This document shows, piece by piece, positions 36,876 to 49,995 of a stretch of DNA of 64,000 nt (its first letter is position 1; the number at the start of each line of letters is the position of its first letter). This DNA comes from Allacma fusca (taxonomy: Eukaryota > Arthropoda > Collembola > Symphypleona > Sminthuridae), in assembly GCA_947179485.1 (NCBI GenBank), contig OX359248.1, forward strand, positions 58,042,386 through 58,106,385. The letters are read 5' to 3'. Under the pieces are notes generated by a model, which made no database searches, was not told where the DNA came from, and saw only the letters and a program-made list of their open reading frames with translations. Made by a program: the position numbers and the translations under genes.

Positions 36876-39092
36876 CATGAGTCATAGCAGGCAATCCCAA
36901 ATGTTGTACTGCACCTGACAGTCCCTTTCACTTTTGTTACTCGGCCTTTTGCCATAAATGCAAAGGCCCTTTCTCTTTTCCATACACTTGAATTTTGTCT
37001 CTTGAGGAGGTTACTCTGCCCAATTCACTCCTGAATAAACTTTTACTACGGTTTTTATACTTTGTTGAAATCAATTCATTTTACAAATTATTTCTTGATA
37101 ATTCATCACAAAAAGCAACAGCGCAATTTGCAAATCATATGAGAACAGCGATGCATGGCCCGGAAACGTTCCAAGCTCATCGTGAAAATTCATTTTAGAG
37201 GTGCTGCGACGATTACAAGCTAGTTGGGGAAAATGCATATCGGGTAAATACAGCTCTGCGTGGCCCGGAAACGTTCCAAGCTCAACCTGAAACTTCGTTT
37301 GGTATGTGCTGGGACTGTTAACCGCAAGTTGGGTCAATTTTCTAATCAGGTAAATCCAGCTCCCTATGGCCCGGGAACGTTCTAACCTCACCTGACGTTT
37401 AGGTCACTTGTCAAGGTGTTTGACGAACTCGTCCCAATCTCTAAACTTTGTGAATACACACGGGCAGTCTGCTAAAGCTCAATTCTCGAATTTAAGACGC
37501 ATCGAAAAACTAAACATGGCGATGAAAATGAGGTCTGGTTGCTATGGTCACTGTTTAACGTGTTTGCTGAGCTCATCCGAATCTCTTTAAACTTTGATAT
37601 TACACTCAGGCAGTCTTCCAAAGCTCAATTCTCAAATTTGAGATGAATCTAAAAACTTTAAACAGCGATGAACATGAAGTGGCGTTTAGGACACTTTTTT
37701 TGGTGTTTGCCGAACTCTTCCGAATCTCCTTAAACTTTGGTAATACACTCGGGCAGTCTGCCAAAGCTCAATTCTCAAATTTTAGATGAATTGATAATTT
37801 TTGGAAAAAGCAATGAAAATGACGTGACGCTCAGGTCACTTTTTAAGGTGTTTACCGAACTCGACCGAATCTCCTCAAGTTTTGGAATTACACTCTTGCA
37901 GGCTGCCAAAGCTCAATTCTCGAATTTCAGATGAATTGAAAAACTTTGGAAAAAGCGATGAAAATGACGTGACGCTCAGGTCACTTTTTAAGGTGTTTGC
38001 TGAACTCTTCCGAATCTCCTTAAACTTTGGTAATACACTCGGGCAGTCTGCCAAAGCTCAATTCTCAAATTTTAGATGAATTGATAATTTTTGGAAAAAG
38101 CAATGAAAATGACGTGACGCTCAGGTCACTTTTTAAGGTGTTTACCGAACTCGACCGAATCTCCTCAAGTTTTGGAATTACACTCGGGCAGTCTGCCAAA
38201 GCTCAATTCTCGAATTTCAGATTAATTGAAAAACTGGAAAAAGCGATGAAAATGACGTGACGCTCAGGTCACTTTTTAAGGTGTTTGCTGAACTCGTCTG
38301 AATCTGCTTAAACTTTGGAAATAAACTCGGGGATTCTGCCAAAGCACAATTCTCGAATTTGAGATGAATCGAAAAACTTTCGGAAAAGCGATGAAAATGA
38401 ATTGACGCTCAGGTCACTTTTTAAGGTGTTTACCGAACTCGACCGAATCTCCTCAAGTTTTGGAATTACACTCTTGCAGGCTGCCAAAGCTCAATTCTCG
38501 AATTTCAGATGAATTGAAAAACTTTGGAAAAAGCGATGAAAATGACGTGACGCTCAGGTCACTTTTTAAGGTGTTTACCGAACTCGACCGAATCTCCTCA
38601 AGTTTTGGAATTACACTCGGGCAGGCTGCCAAAGCTCAATTCTCGAATTTCAGATGAATTGAAAAACTGGAAAAAGCGATGAAAATGACGTGACGCTCAG
38701 GTCACTTTTTAAGGTGTTTGCTGAACTCGTCTGAATCTGCTTAAACTTTGGAAATAAACTCGGGCATTCTGCCAAAGCACAATTCTCGAATTTGAGATGA
38801 ATCGAAAAACTTTCCGAAAAGCGATGAAAATGAATTGACGCCCACGTCACTTTTTAAGGTGTTTGCCGAACTCGTCCGAATCTCCTCAAGTTTTGGAATT
38901 ACACGCGGGCAGTCTCCCAAAGCTCAATTCTCGAATTTTATATGAATCAAAAAACTAAACAGCGATGAAAATGAGGTCTCGTTGCTGTAGTCACTGTTTA
39001 ACGTGTTTGCTAAGCTCGTCCGAATCTGTTTAAACTTTGGTTATACACTCGGGCTGGCTGCCTAAGCTAAATTCTCGAATTTGATATGAATC
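36876..39092 (+). repeat. HOR unit 19: short B, 12 monomers, 2,217 bp
   Basis: B is 36876-37391 (Bb) with private ATGTTGTACTGC near 36901. The monomer order after the leading pair is a, b, c/a chimera, b, c, b, b, c. The chimera joins a GCTGAACTC head to CTTCCGAATCTCC near 38002, exactly the left edge of the 4,919-bp duplication. Confidence 0.91.
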
Positions 39093-40588
39093 CATGAGTC
39101 ATAGCAGGCAATCCCAAATATTGTACTGCACCTGACAGTCCCTTTCACTTTTGTTACTCGGCCTTTTGCCATAAATGCAAAGGCTCTTTCTCTTTTCCAT
39201 ACACTTGAATTTTGTCTCTTGAGGAGGTTACTCTGCCCAATTCACTCCTGAATAAACTTTTACTACGGTTTTTATACTTTGTTGAAATCAATTCATTTTA
39301 CAAATTATTTCTTGATAATTCATCACAAAAAGCAACAGCGCAATTTGCAAATCATATGAGAACAGCGATGCATGGCCCGGAAACGTTCCAAGCTCATCGT
39401 GAAAATTCATTTTAGAGATGCTGCGACGATTACAAGCTAGTTGGGGAAAATGCATATCGGGTAAATACAGCTCTGCGTGGCCCGGAAACGTTCCAAGCTC
39501 AACCTGAAACTTCGTTTGGTATGTGCTGGGACTGTTAACCGCAAGTTGGGTCAATTTTCTAATCAGGTAAATCCAGCTCCCTATGGCCCGTGAACGTTCT
39601 AACCTCACCTGACGTTTAGGTCACTTGTCAAGGTGTTTGACGAACTCGTCCCAATCTCTAAACTTTGTGAATACACACGGGCAGTCTGCTAAAGCTCAAT
39701 TCTCGAATTTAAGACGCATCGAAAAACTAAACATGGCGATGAAAATGAGGTCTGGTTGCTATGGTCACTGTTTAACGTGTTTGCTGAGCTCATCCGAATC
39801 TCTTTAAACTTTGATATTACACTCAGGCAGTCTTCCAAAGCTCAATTCTCAAATTTGAGATGAATCTAAAAACTTTAAACAGCGATGAACATGAAGTGGC
39901 GTTTAGGACACTTTTTTTGGTGTTTGCCGAACTCTTCCGAATCTCCTTAAACTTTGGTAATACACTCGGGCAGTCTGCCAAAGCTCAATTCTCAAATTTT
40001 AGATGAATTGATAATTTTTGGAAAAAGCAATGAAAATGACGTGACGCTCAGGTCACTTTTTAAGGTGTTTACCGAACTCGACCGAATCTCCTCAAGTTTT
40101 GGAATTACACTCTTGCAGGCTGCCAAAGCTCAATTCTCGAATTTCAGATGAATTGAAAAACTTTGGAAAAAGCGATGAAAATGACGTGACGCTCAGGTCA
40201 CTTTTTAAGGTGTTTGCTGAACTCGTCTGAATCTGCTTAAACTTTGGAAATAAACTCGGGCATTCTGCCAAAGCACAATTCTCGAATTTGAGATGAATCG
40301 AAAAACTTTCGGAAAAGCGATGAAAATGAATTGACGCCCACGTCACTTTTTAAGGTGTTTGCCGAACTCGTCCGAATCTCCTCAAGTTTTGGGATTACAC
40401 TCGGGCAGTCTCCCAAAGCTCAATTCGCGAATTTTATATGAATCAAAAAACTAAACAGCGATGAAAATGAGGTCTCGTTGCTGTAGTCACTGTTTAACGT
40501 GTTTGCTAAGCTCGTCCGAATCTGTTTAAACTTTGGTTATACACTCGGGCTGGCTGCCTAAGCTCAATTCTCGAATTTGATATGAATC
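39093..40588 (+). repeat. HOR unit 20: short B, 7 monomers, 1,496 bp
   Basis: B is 39093-39608 (Bb) with AGGCTCTTTC near 39181, TAGAGATGCTG near 39413 and CCCGTGAACG near 39588, all repeated in unit 23. One a-b-c trimer (39954) with the 145-bp b subtype. Confidence 0.92.
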
Positions 40589-42084
40589 CATGAGTCATAG
40601 CAGGCAATCCCAAATATTGTACTGCACCTGACAGTCCCTTTCACTTTTGTTACTCGGCCTTTTGCCATAACTGCAAAGGCCCTTTCTCTTTTCCATACAC
40701 TTGAATTTTGTCTCTTGAGGAGGTTACTCTGCCCAATTCACTCCTGAATAAACTTTTACTACGGTTTTTATACTTTGTTGAAATCAATTCATTTTACAAA
40801 TCATTTCTTGATAATTCATCACAAAAAGCAACAGCGCAATTTGCAAATCATATGAGAACAGCGCTGCATGGCCCAGGAACGTTCCAAGCTCATCGTGAAA
40901 ATTCATTTTAGAGGTGCTGCGACGATTACAAGCTAGTTGGGGAAAATGCATATCGGGTAAATACAGCTCTGCGTGGCCCGGAAACGTTCCAAGCTCAACC
41001 TGAAACTTCGTTTGGTATGTGCTGGGACTGTTAACCGCAAGTTGGGTCAATTTTCTAATCAGGTAAATCCAGCTCCCTATGGCCCGGGAACGTTCTAACC
41101 TCACCTGACGTTTAGGTCACTTGTCAAGGTGTTTGACGAACTCGTCCCAATCTCTAAACTTTGTGAATACACACGGGCAGTCTGCTAAAGCTCAATTCTC
41201 GAATTTAAGACGCATCGAAAAACTAAACATGGCGATGAAAATGAGGTCTGGTTGCTATGGTCACTGTTTAACGTGTTTGCTGAGCTCATCCGAATCTCTT
41301 TAAACTTTGATATTACACTCAGGCAGTCTTCCAAAGCTCAATTCTCAAATTTGAGATGAATCTAAAAACTTTAAACAGCGATGAACATGAAGTGGCGTTT
41401 AGGACACTTTTTTTGGTGTTTGCCGAACTCTTCCGAATCTCCTTAAACTTTGGTAATACACTCGGGCAGTCTGCCAAAGCTCAATTCTCAAATTTTAGAT
41501 GAATTGATAATTTTTGGAAAAAGCAATGAAAATGACGTGACGCTCAGGTCACTTTTTAAGGTGTTTACCGAACTCGACCGAATCTCCTCAAGTTTTGGAA
41601 TTACACTCTTGCAGGCTGCCAAAGCTCAATTCTCGAATTTCAGATGAATTGAAAAACTTTGGAAAAAGCGATGAAAATGACGTGACGCTCAGGTCACTTT
41701 TTAAGGTGTTTGCTGAACTCGTCTGAATCTGCTTAAACTTTGGAAATAAACTCGGGCATTCTGCCAAAGCACAATTCTCGAATTTGAGATGAATCGAAAA
41801 ACTTTCGGAAAAGCGATGAAAATGAATTGACGCCCACGTCACTTTTTAAGGTGTTTGCCGAACTCGTCCGAATCTCCTCAAGTTTTGGGATTACACTCGG
41901 GCAGTCTCCCAAAGCTCAATTCGCGAATTTTATATGAATCAAAAAACTAAACAGCGATGAAAATGAGGTCTCGTTGCTGTAGTCACTGTTTAACGTGTTT
42001 GCTAAGCTCGTCCGAATCTGTTTAAACTTTGGTTATACACTCGGGCTGGCTGCCTAAGCTCAATTCTCGAATTTGATATGAATC
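40589..42084 (+). repeat. HOR unit 21: short B, 7 monomers, 1,496 bp
   Basis: B is 40589-41104 (haplotype Ba, short form). One a-b-c trimer (41450). The trailing monomer has AATTCGCGAATT and GGGCTGGCTGCC. Duplicated as unit 24, 4,919 bp downstream. Confidence 0.92.
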
Positions 42085-44011
42085 CATGAGTCATAGCAGG
42101 CAATCCCAAATATTGTACTGCACCTGACAGTCCCTTTCACTTTTGTTACTCGGCCTTTTGCCATAACTGCAAAGGCCCTTTCTCTTTTCCATACACTTGA
42201 ATTTTGTCTCTTGAGGAGGTTACTCTGCCCAATTCACTCCTGAATAAACTTTTACTACGGTTTTTATACTTTGTTGAAATCAATTCATTTTACAAATCAT
42301 TTCTTGATAATTCATCACAAAAAGCAACAGCGCAATTTGCAAATCATATGAGAACAGCGCTGCATGGCCCAGGAACGTTCCAAGCTCATCGTGAAAATTC
42401 ATTTTAGAGGTGCTGCGACGATTACAAGCTAGTTGGGGAAAATGCATATCGGGTAAATACAGCTCTGCGTGGCCCGGAAACGTTCCAAGCTCAACCTGAA
42501 ACTTCGTTTGGTATGTGCTGGGACTGTTAACCGCAAGTTGGGTCAATTTTCTAATCAGGTAAATCCAGCTCCCTATGGCCCGGGAACGTTCTAACCTCAC
42601 CTGACGTTTAGGTCACTTGTCAAGGTGTTTGACGAACTCGTCCCAATCTCTAAACTTTGTGAATACACACGGGCAGTCTGCTAAAGCTCAATTCTCGAAT
42701 TTAAGACGCATCGAAAAACTAAACATGGCGATGAAAATGAGGTCTGGTTGCTATGGTCACTGTTTAACGTGTTTGCTGAGCTCATCCGAATCTCTTTAAA
42801 CTTTGATATTACACTCAGGCAGTCTTCCAAAGCTCAATTCTCAAATTTGAGATGAATCTAAAAACTTTAAACAGCGATGAACATGAAGTGGCGTTTAGGA
42901 CACTTTTTTTGGTGTTTGCCGAACTCTTCCGAATCTCCTTAAACTTTGGTAATACACTCGGGCAGTCTGCCAAAGCTCAATTCTCAAATTTTAGATGAAT
43001 TGATAATTTTTGGAAAAAGCAATGAAAATGACGTGACGCTCAGGTCACTTTTTAAGGTGTTTACCGAACTCGACCGAATCTCCTCAAGTTTTGGAATTAC
43101 ACTCGGGCAGTCTGCCAAAGCTCAATTCTCGAATTTCAGATTAATTGAAAAACTGGAAAAAGCGATGAAAATGACGTGACGCTCAGGTCACTTTTTAAGG
43201 TGTTTGCTGAACTCGTCTGAATCTGCTTAAACTTTGGAAATAAACTCGAGGATTCTGCCAAAGCACAATTCTCGAATTTGAGATGAATCGAAAAACTTTC
43301 GGAAAAGCGATGAAAATGAATTGACGCTCAGGTCACTTTTTAAGGTGTTTACCGAACTCGACCGAATCTCCTCAAGTTTTGGAATTACACTCTTGCAGGC
43401 TGTCAAAGCTCAATTCTCGAATTTCAGATGAATTGAAAAACTTTGGAAAAAGCGATGAAAATGACGTGACGCTCAGGTCACTTTTTAAGGTGTTTACCGA
43501 ACTCGACCGAATCTCCTCAAGTTTTGGAATTACACTCGGGCAGGCTGCCAAAGCTCAATTCTCGAATTTCAGATGAATTGAAAAACTGGAAAAAGCGATG
43601 AAAATGACGTGACGCTCAGGTCACTTTTTAAGGTGTTTGCTGAACTCGTCTGAATCTGCTTAAACTTTGGAAATAAACTCGGGCATTCTGCCAAAGCACA
43701 ATTCTCGAATTTGAGATGAATCGAAAAACTTTCCGAAAAGCGATGAAAATGAATTGACGCCCACGTCACTTTTTAAGGTGTTTGCCGAACTCGTCCGAAT
43801 CTCCTCAAGTTTTGGAATTACACGCGGGCAGTCTCCCAAAGCTCAATTCTCGAATTTTATATGAATCAAAAAACTAAACAGCGATGAAAATGAGGTCTCG
43901 TTGCTGTAGTCACTGTTTAACGTGTTTGCTAAGCTCGTCCGAATCTGTTTAAACTTTGGTTATACACTCGGGCTGGCTGCCTAAGCTAAATTCTCGAATT
44001 TGATATGAATC
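42085..44011 (+). repeat. HOR unit 22: short B, 10 monomers, 1,927 bp
   Basis: B is 42085-42600 (Ba short). Monomer order after the leading pair is a, b, c, b, b, c, where b-b breaks trimer register. The part from about 42921 is the second copy of the end of unit 19. Private CTCGAGGATTC near 43246 and GGCTGTCAAAGC near 43398 separate the copies. Confidence 0.92.
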
Positions 44012-45507
44012 CATGAGTCATAGCAGGCAATCCCAAATATTGTACTGCACCTGACAGTCCCTTTCACTTTTGTTACTCGGCCTTTTGCCATAAATGCAAA
44101 GGCTCTTTCTCTTTTCCATACACTTGAATTTTGTCTCTTGAGGAGGTTACTCTGCCCAATTCACTCCTGAATAAACTTTTACTACGGTTTTTATACTTTG
44201 TTGAAATCAATTCATTTTACAAATTATTTCTTGATAATTCATCACAAAAAGCAACAGCGCAATTTGCAAATCATATGAGAACAGCGATGCATGGCCCGGA
44301 AACGTTCCAAGCTCATCGTGAAAATTCATTTTAGAGATGCTGCGACGATTACAAGCTAGTTGGGGAAAATGCATATCGGGTAAATACAGCTCTGCGTGGC
44401 CCGGAAACGTTCCAAGCTCAACCTGAAACTTCGTTTGGTATGTGCTGGGACTGTTAACCGCAAGTTGGGTCAATTTTCTAATCAGGTAAATCCAGCTCCC
44501 TATGGCCCGTGAACGTTCTAACCTCACCTGACGTTTAGGTCACTTGTCAAGGTGTTTGACGAACTCGTCCCAATCTCTAAACTTTGTGAATACACACGGG
44601 CAGTCTGCTAAAGCTCAATTCTCGAATTTAAGACGCATCGAAAAACTAAACATGGCGATGAAAATGAGGTCTGGTTGCTATGGTCACTGTTTAACGTGTT
44701 TGCTGAGCTCATCCGAATCTCTTTAAACTTTGATATTACACTCAGGCAGTCTTCCAAAGCTCAATTCTCAAATTTGAGATGAATCTAAAAACTTTAAACA
44801 GCGATGAACATGAAGTGGCGTTTAGGACACTTTTTTTGGTGTTTGCCGAACTCTTCCGAATCTCCTTAAACTTTGGTAATACACTCGGGCAGTCTGCCAA
44901 AGCTCAATTCTCAAATTTTAGATGAATTGATAATTTTTGGAAAAAGCAATGAAAATGACGTGACGCTCAGGTCACTTTTTAAGGTGTTTACCGAACTCGA
45001 CCGAATCTCCTCAAGTTTTGGAATTACACTCTTGCAGGCTGCCAAAGCTCAATTCTCGAATTTCAGATGAATTGAAAAACTTTGGAAAAAGCGATGAAAA
45101 TGACGTGACGCTCAGGTCACTTTTTAAGGTGTTTGCTGAACTCGTCTGAATCTGCTTAAACTTTGGAAATAAACTCGGGCATTCTGCCAAAGCACAATTC
45201 TCGAATTTGAGATGAATCGAAAAACTTTCGGAAAAGCGATGAAAATGAATTGACGCCCACGTCACTTTTTAAGGTGTTTGCCGAACTCGTCCGAATCTCC
45301 TCAAGTTTTGGGATTACACTCGGGCAGTCTCCCAAAGCTCAATTCGCGAATTTTATATGAATCAAAAAACTAAACAGCGATGAAAATGAGGTCTCGTTGC
45401 TGTAGTCACTGTTTAACGTGTTTGCTAAGCTCGTCCGAATCTGTTTAAACTTTGGTTATACACTCGGGCTGGCTGCCTAAGCTCAATTCTCGAATTTGAT
45501 ATGAATC
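44012..45507 (+). repeat. HOR unit 23: short B, 7 monomers, 1,496 bp
   Basis: B is 44012-44527 (Bb), the duplicate of unit 20, with the same private marks at +4,919 bp (44100, 44332, 44507). One a-b-c trimer at 44873. Confidence 0.92.
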
Positions 45508-47003
45508 CATGAGTCATAGCAGGCAATCCCAAATATTGTACTGCACCTGACAGTCCCTTTCACTTTTGTTACTCGGCCTTTTGCCATAACTGCAAAGGCC
45601 CTTTCTCTTTTCCATACACTTGAATTTTGTCTCTTGAGGAGGTTACTCTGCCCAATTCACTCCTGAATAAACTTTTACTACGGTTTTTATACTTTGTTGA
45701 AATCAATTCATTTTACAAATCATTTCTTGATAATTCATCACAAAAAGCAACAGCGCAATTTGCAAATCATATGAGAACAGCGCTGCATGGCCCAGGAACG
45801 TTCCAAGCTCATCGTGAAAATTCATTTTAGAGGTGCTGCGACGATTACAAGCTAGTTGGGGAAAATGCATATCGGGTAAATACAGCTCTGCGTGGCCCGG
45901 AAACGTTCCAAGCTCAACCTGAAACTTCGTTTGGTATGTGCTGGGACTGTTAACCGCAAGTTGGGTCAATTTTCTAATCAGGTAAATCCAGCTCCCTATG
46001 GCCCGGGAACGTTCTAACCTCACCTGACGTTTAGGTCACTTGTCAAGGTGTTTGACGAACTCGTCCCAATCTCTAAACTTTGTGAATACACACGGGCAGT
46101 CTGCTAAAGCTCAATTCTCGAATTTAAGACGCATCGAAAAACTAAACATGGCGATGAAAATGAGGTCTGGTTGCTATGGTCACTGTTTAACGTGTTTGCT
46201 GAGCTCATCCGAATCTCTTTAAACTTTGATATTACACTCAGGCAGTCTTCCAAAGCTCAATTCTCAAATTTGAGATGAATCTAAAAACTTTAAACAGCGA
46301 TGAACATGAAGTGGCGTTTAGGACACTTTTTTTGGTGTTTGCCGAACTCTTCCGAATCTCCTTAAACTTTGGTAATACACTCGGGCAGTCTGCCAAAGCT
46401 CAATTCTCAAATTTTAGATGAATTGATAATTTTTGGAAAAAGCAATGAAAATGACGTGACGCTCAGGTCACTTTTTAAGGTGTTTACCGAACTCGACCGA
46501 ATCTCCTCAAGTTTTGGAATTACACTCTTGCAGGCTGCCAAAGCTCAATTCTCGAATTTCAGATGAATTGAAAAACTTTGGAAAAAGCGATGAAAATGAC
46601 GTGACGCTCAGGTCACTTTTTAAGGTGTTTGCTGAACTCGTCTGAATCTGCTTAAACTTTGGAAATAAACTCGGGCATTCTGCCAAAGCACAATTCTCGA
46701 ATTTGAGATGAATCGAAAAACTTTCGGAAAAGCGATGAAAATGAATTGACGCCCACGTCACTTTTTAAGGTGTTTGCCGAACTCGTCCGAATCTCCTCAA
46801 GTTTTGGGATTACACTCGGGCAGTCTCCCAAAGCTCAATTCGCGAATTTTATATGAATCAAAAAACTAAACAGCGATGAAAATGAGGTCTCGTTGCTGTA
46901 GTCACTGTTTAACGTGTTTGCTAAGCTCGTCCGAATCTGTTTAAACTTTGGTTATACACTCGGGCTGGCTGCCTAAGCTCAATTCTCGAATTTGATATGA
47001 ATC
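45508..47003 (+). repeat. HOR unit 24: short B, 7 monomers, 1,496 bp
   Basis: B is 45508-46023 (Ba short), the duplicate of unit 21. One a-b-c trimer at 46369 with the AATTCGCGAATT trailing monomer. Confidence 0.92.
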
Positions 47004-48499
47004 CATGAGTCATAGCAGGCAATCCCAAATATTGTACTGCACCTGACAGTCCCTTTCACTTTTGTTACTCGGCCTTTTGCCATAACTGCAAAGGCCCTTT
47101 CTCTTTTCCATACACTTGAATTTTGTCTCTTGAGGAGGTTACTCTGCCCAATTCACTCCTGAATAAACTTTTACTACGGTTTTTATACTTTGTTGAAATC
47201 AATTCATTTTACAAATCATTTCTTGATAATTCATCACAAAAAGCAACAGCGCAATTTGCAAATCATATGAGAACAGCGCTGCATGGCCCAGGAACGTTCC
47301 AAGCTCATCGTGAAAATTCATTTTAGAGGTGCTGCGACGATTACAAGCTAGTTGGGGAAAATGCATATCGGGTAAATACAGCTCTGCGTGGCCCGGAAAC
47401 GTTCCAAGCTCAACCTGAAACTTCGTTTGGTATGTGCTGGGACTGTTAACCGCAAGTTGGGTCAATTTTCTAATCAGGTAAATCCAGCTCCCTATGGCCC
47501 GGGAACGTTCTAACCTCACCTGACGTTTAGGTCACTTGTCAAGGTGTTTGACGAACTCGTCCCAATCTCTAAACTTTGTGAATACACACGGGCAGTCTGC
47601 TAAAGCTCAATTCTCGAATTTAAGACGCATCGAAAAACTAAACATGGCGATGAAAATGAGGTCTGGTTGCTATGGTCACTGTTTAACGTGTTTGCTGAGC
47701 TCATCCGAATCTCTTTAAACTTTGATATTACACTCAGGCAGTCTTCCAAAGCTCAATTCTCAAATTTGAGATGAATCTAAAAACTTTAAACAGCGATGAA
47801 CATGAAGTGGCGTTTAGGACACTTTTTTTGGTGTTTGCCGAACTCTTCCGAATCTCCTTAAACTTTGGTAATACACTCGGGCAGTCTGCCAAAGCTCAAT
47901 TCTCAAATTTTAGATGAATTGATAATTTTTGGAAAAAGCAATGAAAATGACGTGACGCTCAGGTCACTTTTTAAGGTGTTTACCGAACTCGACCGAATCT
48001 CCTCAAGTTTTGGAATTACACTCTTGCAGGCTGCCAAAGCTCAATTCTCGAATTTCAGATGAATTGAAAAACTTTGGAAAAAGCGATGAAAATGACGTGA
48101 CGCTCAGGTCACTTTTTAAGGTGTTTGCTGAACTCGTCTGAATCTGCTTAAACTTTGGAAATAAACTCGGGCATTCTGCCAAAGCACAATTCTCGAATTT
48201 GAGAGGAATCGAAAAACTTTCGGAAAAGCGATGAAAATGAATTGACGCCCACGTCACTTTTTAAGGTGTTTGCCGAACTCGTCCGAATCTCCTCAAGTTT
48301 TGGGATTACACTCGGGCTGTCTCCCAAAGCTCAATTCTCGAATTTTATATGAATCAAAAAACTAAACAGCGATGAAAATGAGGTCTCGTTGCTGTGGTCA
48401 CTGTTTAACGTGTTTGCTAAGCTCGTCCGAATCTGTTTAAACTTTGGTTATACACTCGGACTGGCTGCCTAAGCTCAATTCTCGAATTTGATATGAATC
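47004..48499 (+). repeat. HOR unit 25: short B, 7 monomers, 1,496 bp
   Basis: B is 47004-47519 (Ba short), the duplicate of the start of unit 22. After about 48023 it no longer follows unit 22. The c monomer has GAGAGGAATCG and the trailing pair returns to GGGCTGTCTCCC and GGACTGG, as in units near 24 kb. Confidence 0.92.
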
Positions 48500-49995
48500 C
48501 ATGAGTCATAGCAGGCAATCCCAAATATTGTACTGCACCTGACAGTCCCTTTCACTTTTGTTACTCGGCCTTTTGCCATAAATGCAAAGGCCCTTTCTCT
48601 TTTCCATACACTTGAATTTTGTCTCTTGAGGAGGTTACTCTGCCCAATTCACTCCTGAATAAACTTTTACTACGGTTTTTATACTTTGTTGAAATCAATT
48701 CATTTTACAAATTATTTCTTGATAATTCATCACAAAAAGCAACAGCGCAATTTGCAAATCATATGAGAACAGCGATGCATGGCCCGGAAACGTTCCAAGC
48801 TCATCGTGAAAATTCATTTTAGAGGTGCTGCGACGATTACAAGCTAGTTGGGGAAAATGCATATCGGGTAAATACAGCTCTGCGTGGCCCGGAAACGTTC
48901 CAAGCTCAACCTGAAACTTCGTTTGGTATGTGCTGGGACTGTTAACCGCAAGTTGGGTCAATTTTCTAATCAGGTAAATCCAGCTCCCTATGGCCCGGGA
49001 ACGTTCTAACCTCACCTGACGTTTAGGTCACTTGTCAAGGTGTTTGACGAACTCGTCCCAATCTCTAAACTTTGTGAATACACACGGGCAGTCTGCTAAA
49101 GCTCAATTCTCGAATTTAAGACGCATCGAAAAACTAAACATGGCGATGAAAATGAGGTCTGGTTGCTATGGTCACTGTTTAACGTGTTTGCTGAGCTCAT
49201 CCGAATCTCTTTAAACTTTGATATTACACTCAGGCAGTCTTCCAAAGCTCAATTCTCAAATTTGAGATGAATCTAAAAACTTTAAACAGCGATGAACATG
49301 AAGTGGCGTTTAGGACACTTTTTTTGGTGTTTGCCGAACTCTTCCGAATCTCCTTAAACTTTGGTAATACACTCGGGCAGTCTGCCAAAGCTCAATTCTC
49401 AAATTTTAGATGAATTGATAATTTTTGGAAAAAGCAATGAAAATGACGTGACGCTCAGGTCACTTTTTAAGGTGTTTACCGAACTCGACCGAATCTCCTC
49501 AAGTTTTGGAATTACACTCTTGCACGCTGCCAAAGCTCAATTCTCGAATTTCAGATGAATTGAAAAACTTTGGAAAAAGCGATGAAAATGACGTGACGCT
49601 CAGGTCACTTTTTAAGGTGTTTGCTGAACTCGTCTGAATCTGCTTAAACTTTGGAAATAAACTCGGGCATTCTGCCAAAGCACAATTCTCGAATTTGAGA
49701 TGAATCGAAAAACTTTCGGAAAAGCGATGAAAATGAATTGACGCCCACGTCACTTTTTAAGGTGTTTGCCGAACTCGTCCGAATCTCCTCAAGTTTTGGG
49801 ATTACACTCGGGCAGTCTCCCAAAGCTCAATTCGCGAATTTTATATGAATCAAAAAACTAAACAGCGATGAAAATGAGGTCTCGTTGCTGTAGTCACTGT
49901 TTAACGTGTTTGCTAAGCTCGTCCGAATCTGTTTAAACTTTGGTTATACACTCGGGCTGGCTGCCTAAGCTCAATTCTCGAATTTGATATGAATC
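48500..49995 (+). repeat. HOR unit 26: short B, 7 monomers, 1,496 bp
   Basis: B is 48500-49015 (Bb). One a-b-c trimer (49361) with a private TTGCACGCTGCC near 49520. It ends with the AATTCGCGAATT trailing type. Last unit before the first long-B pair. Confidence 0.92.

Larger units (their letters stand above)
38002..47839. repeat. Tandem segmental duplication, period 4,919 bp
   Basis: Copy 1 is 38002-42920 and copy 2 is 42921-47839; matching continues to about 48023. Private marks repeat at exactly +4,919: TTTCCGAAAAGCG (38813/43732), ACACGCGGGCAG (38902/43821), CTAAGCTAAATTC (39064/43983), AGGCTCTTTC (39181/44100) and CCCGTGAACG (39588/44507). I noticed only two differences between copies, near 38330/43249 and 38483/43402. 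Confidence 0.92.
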
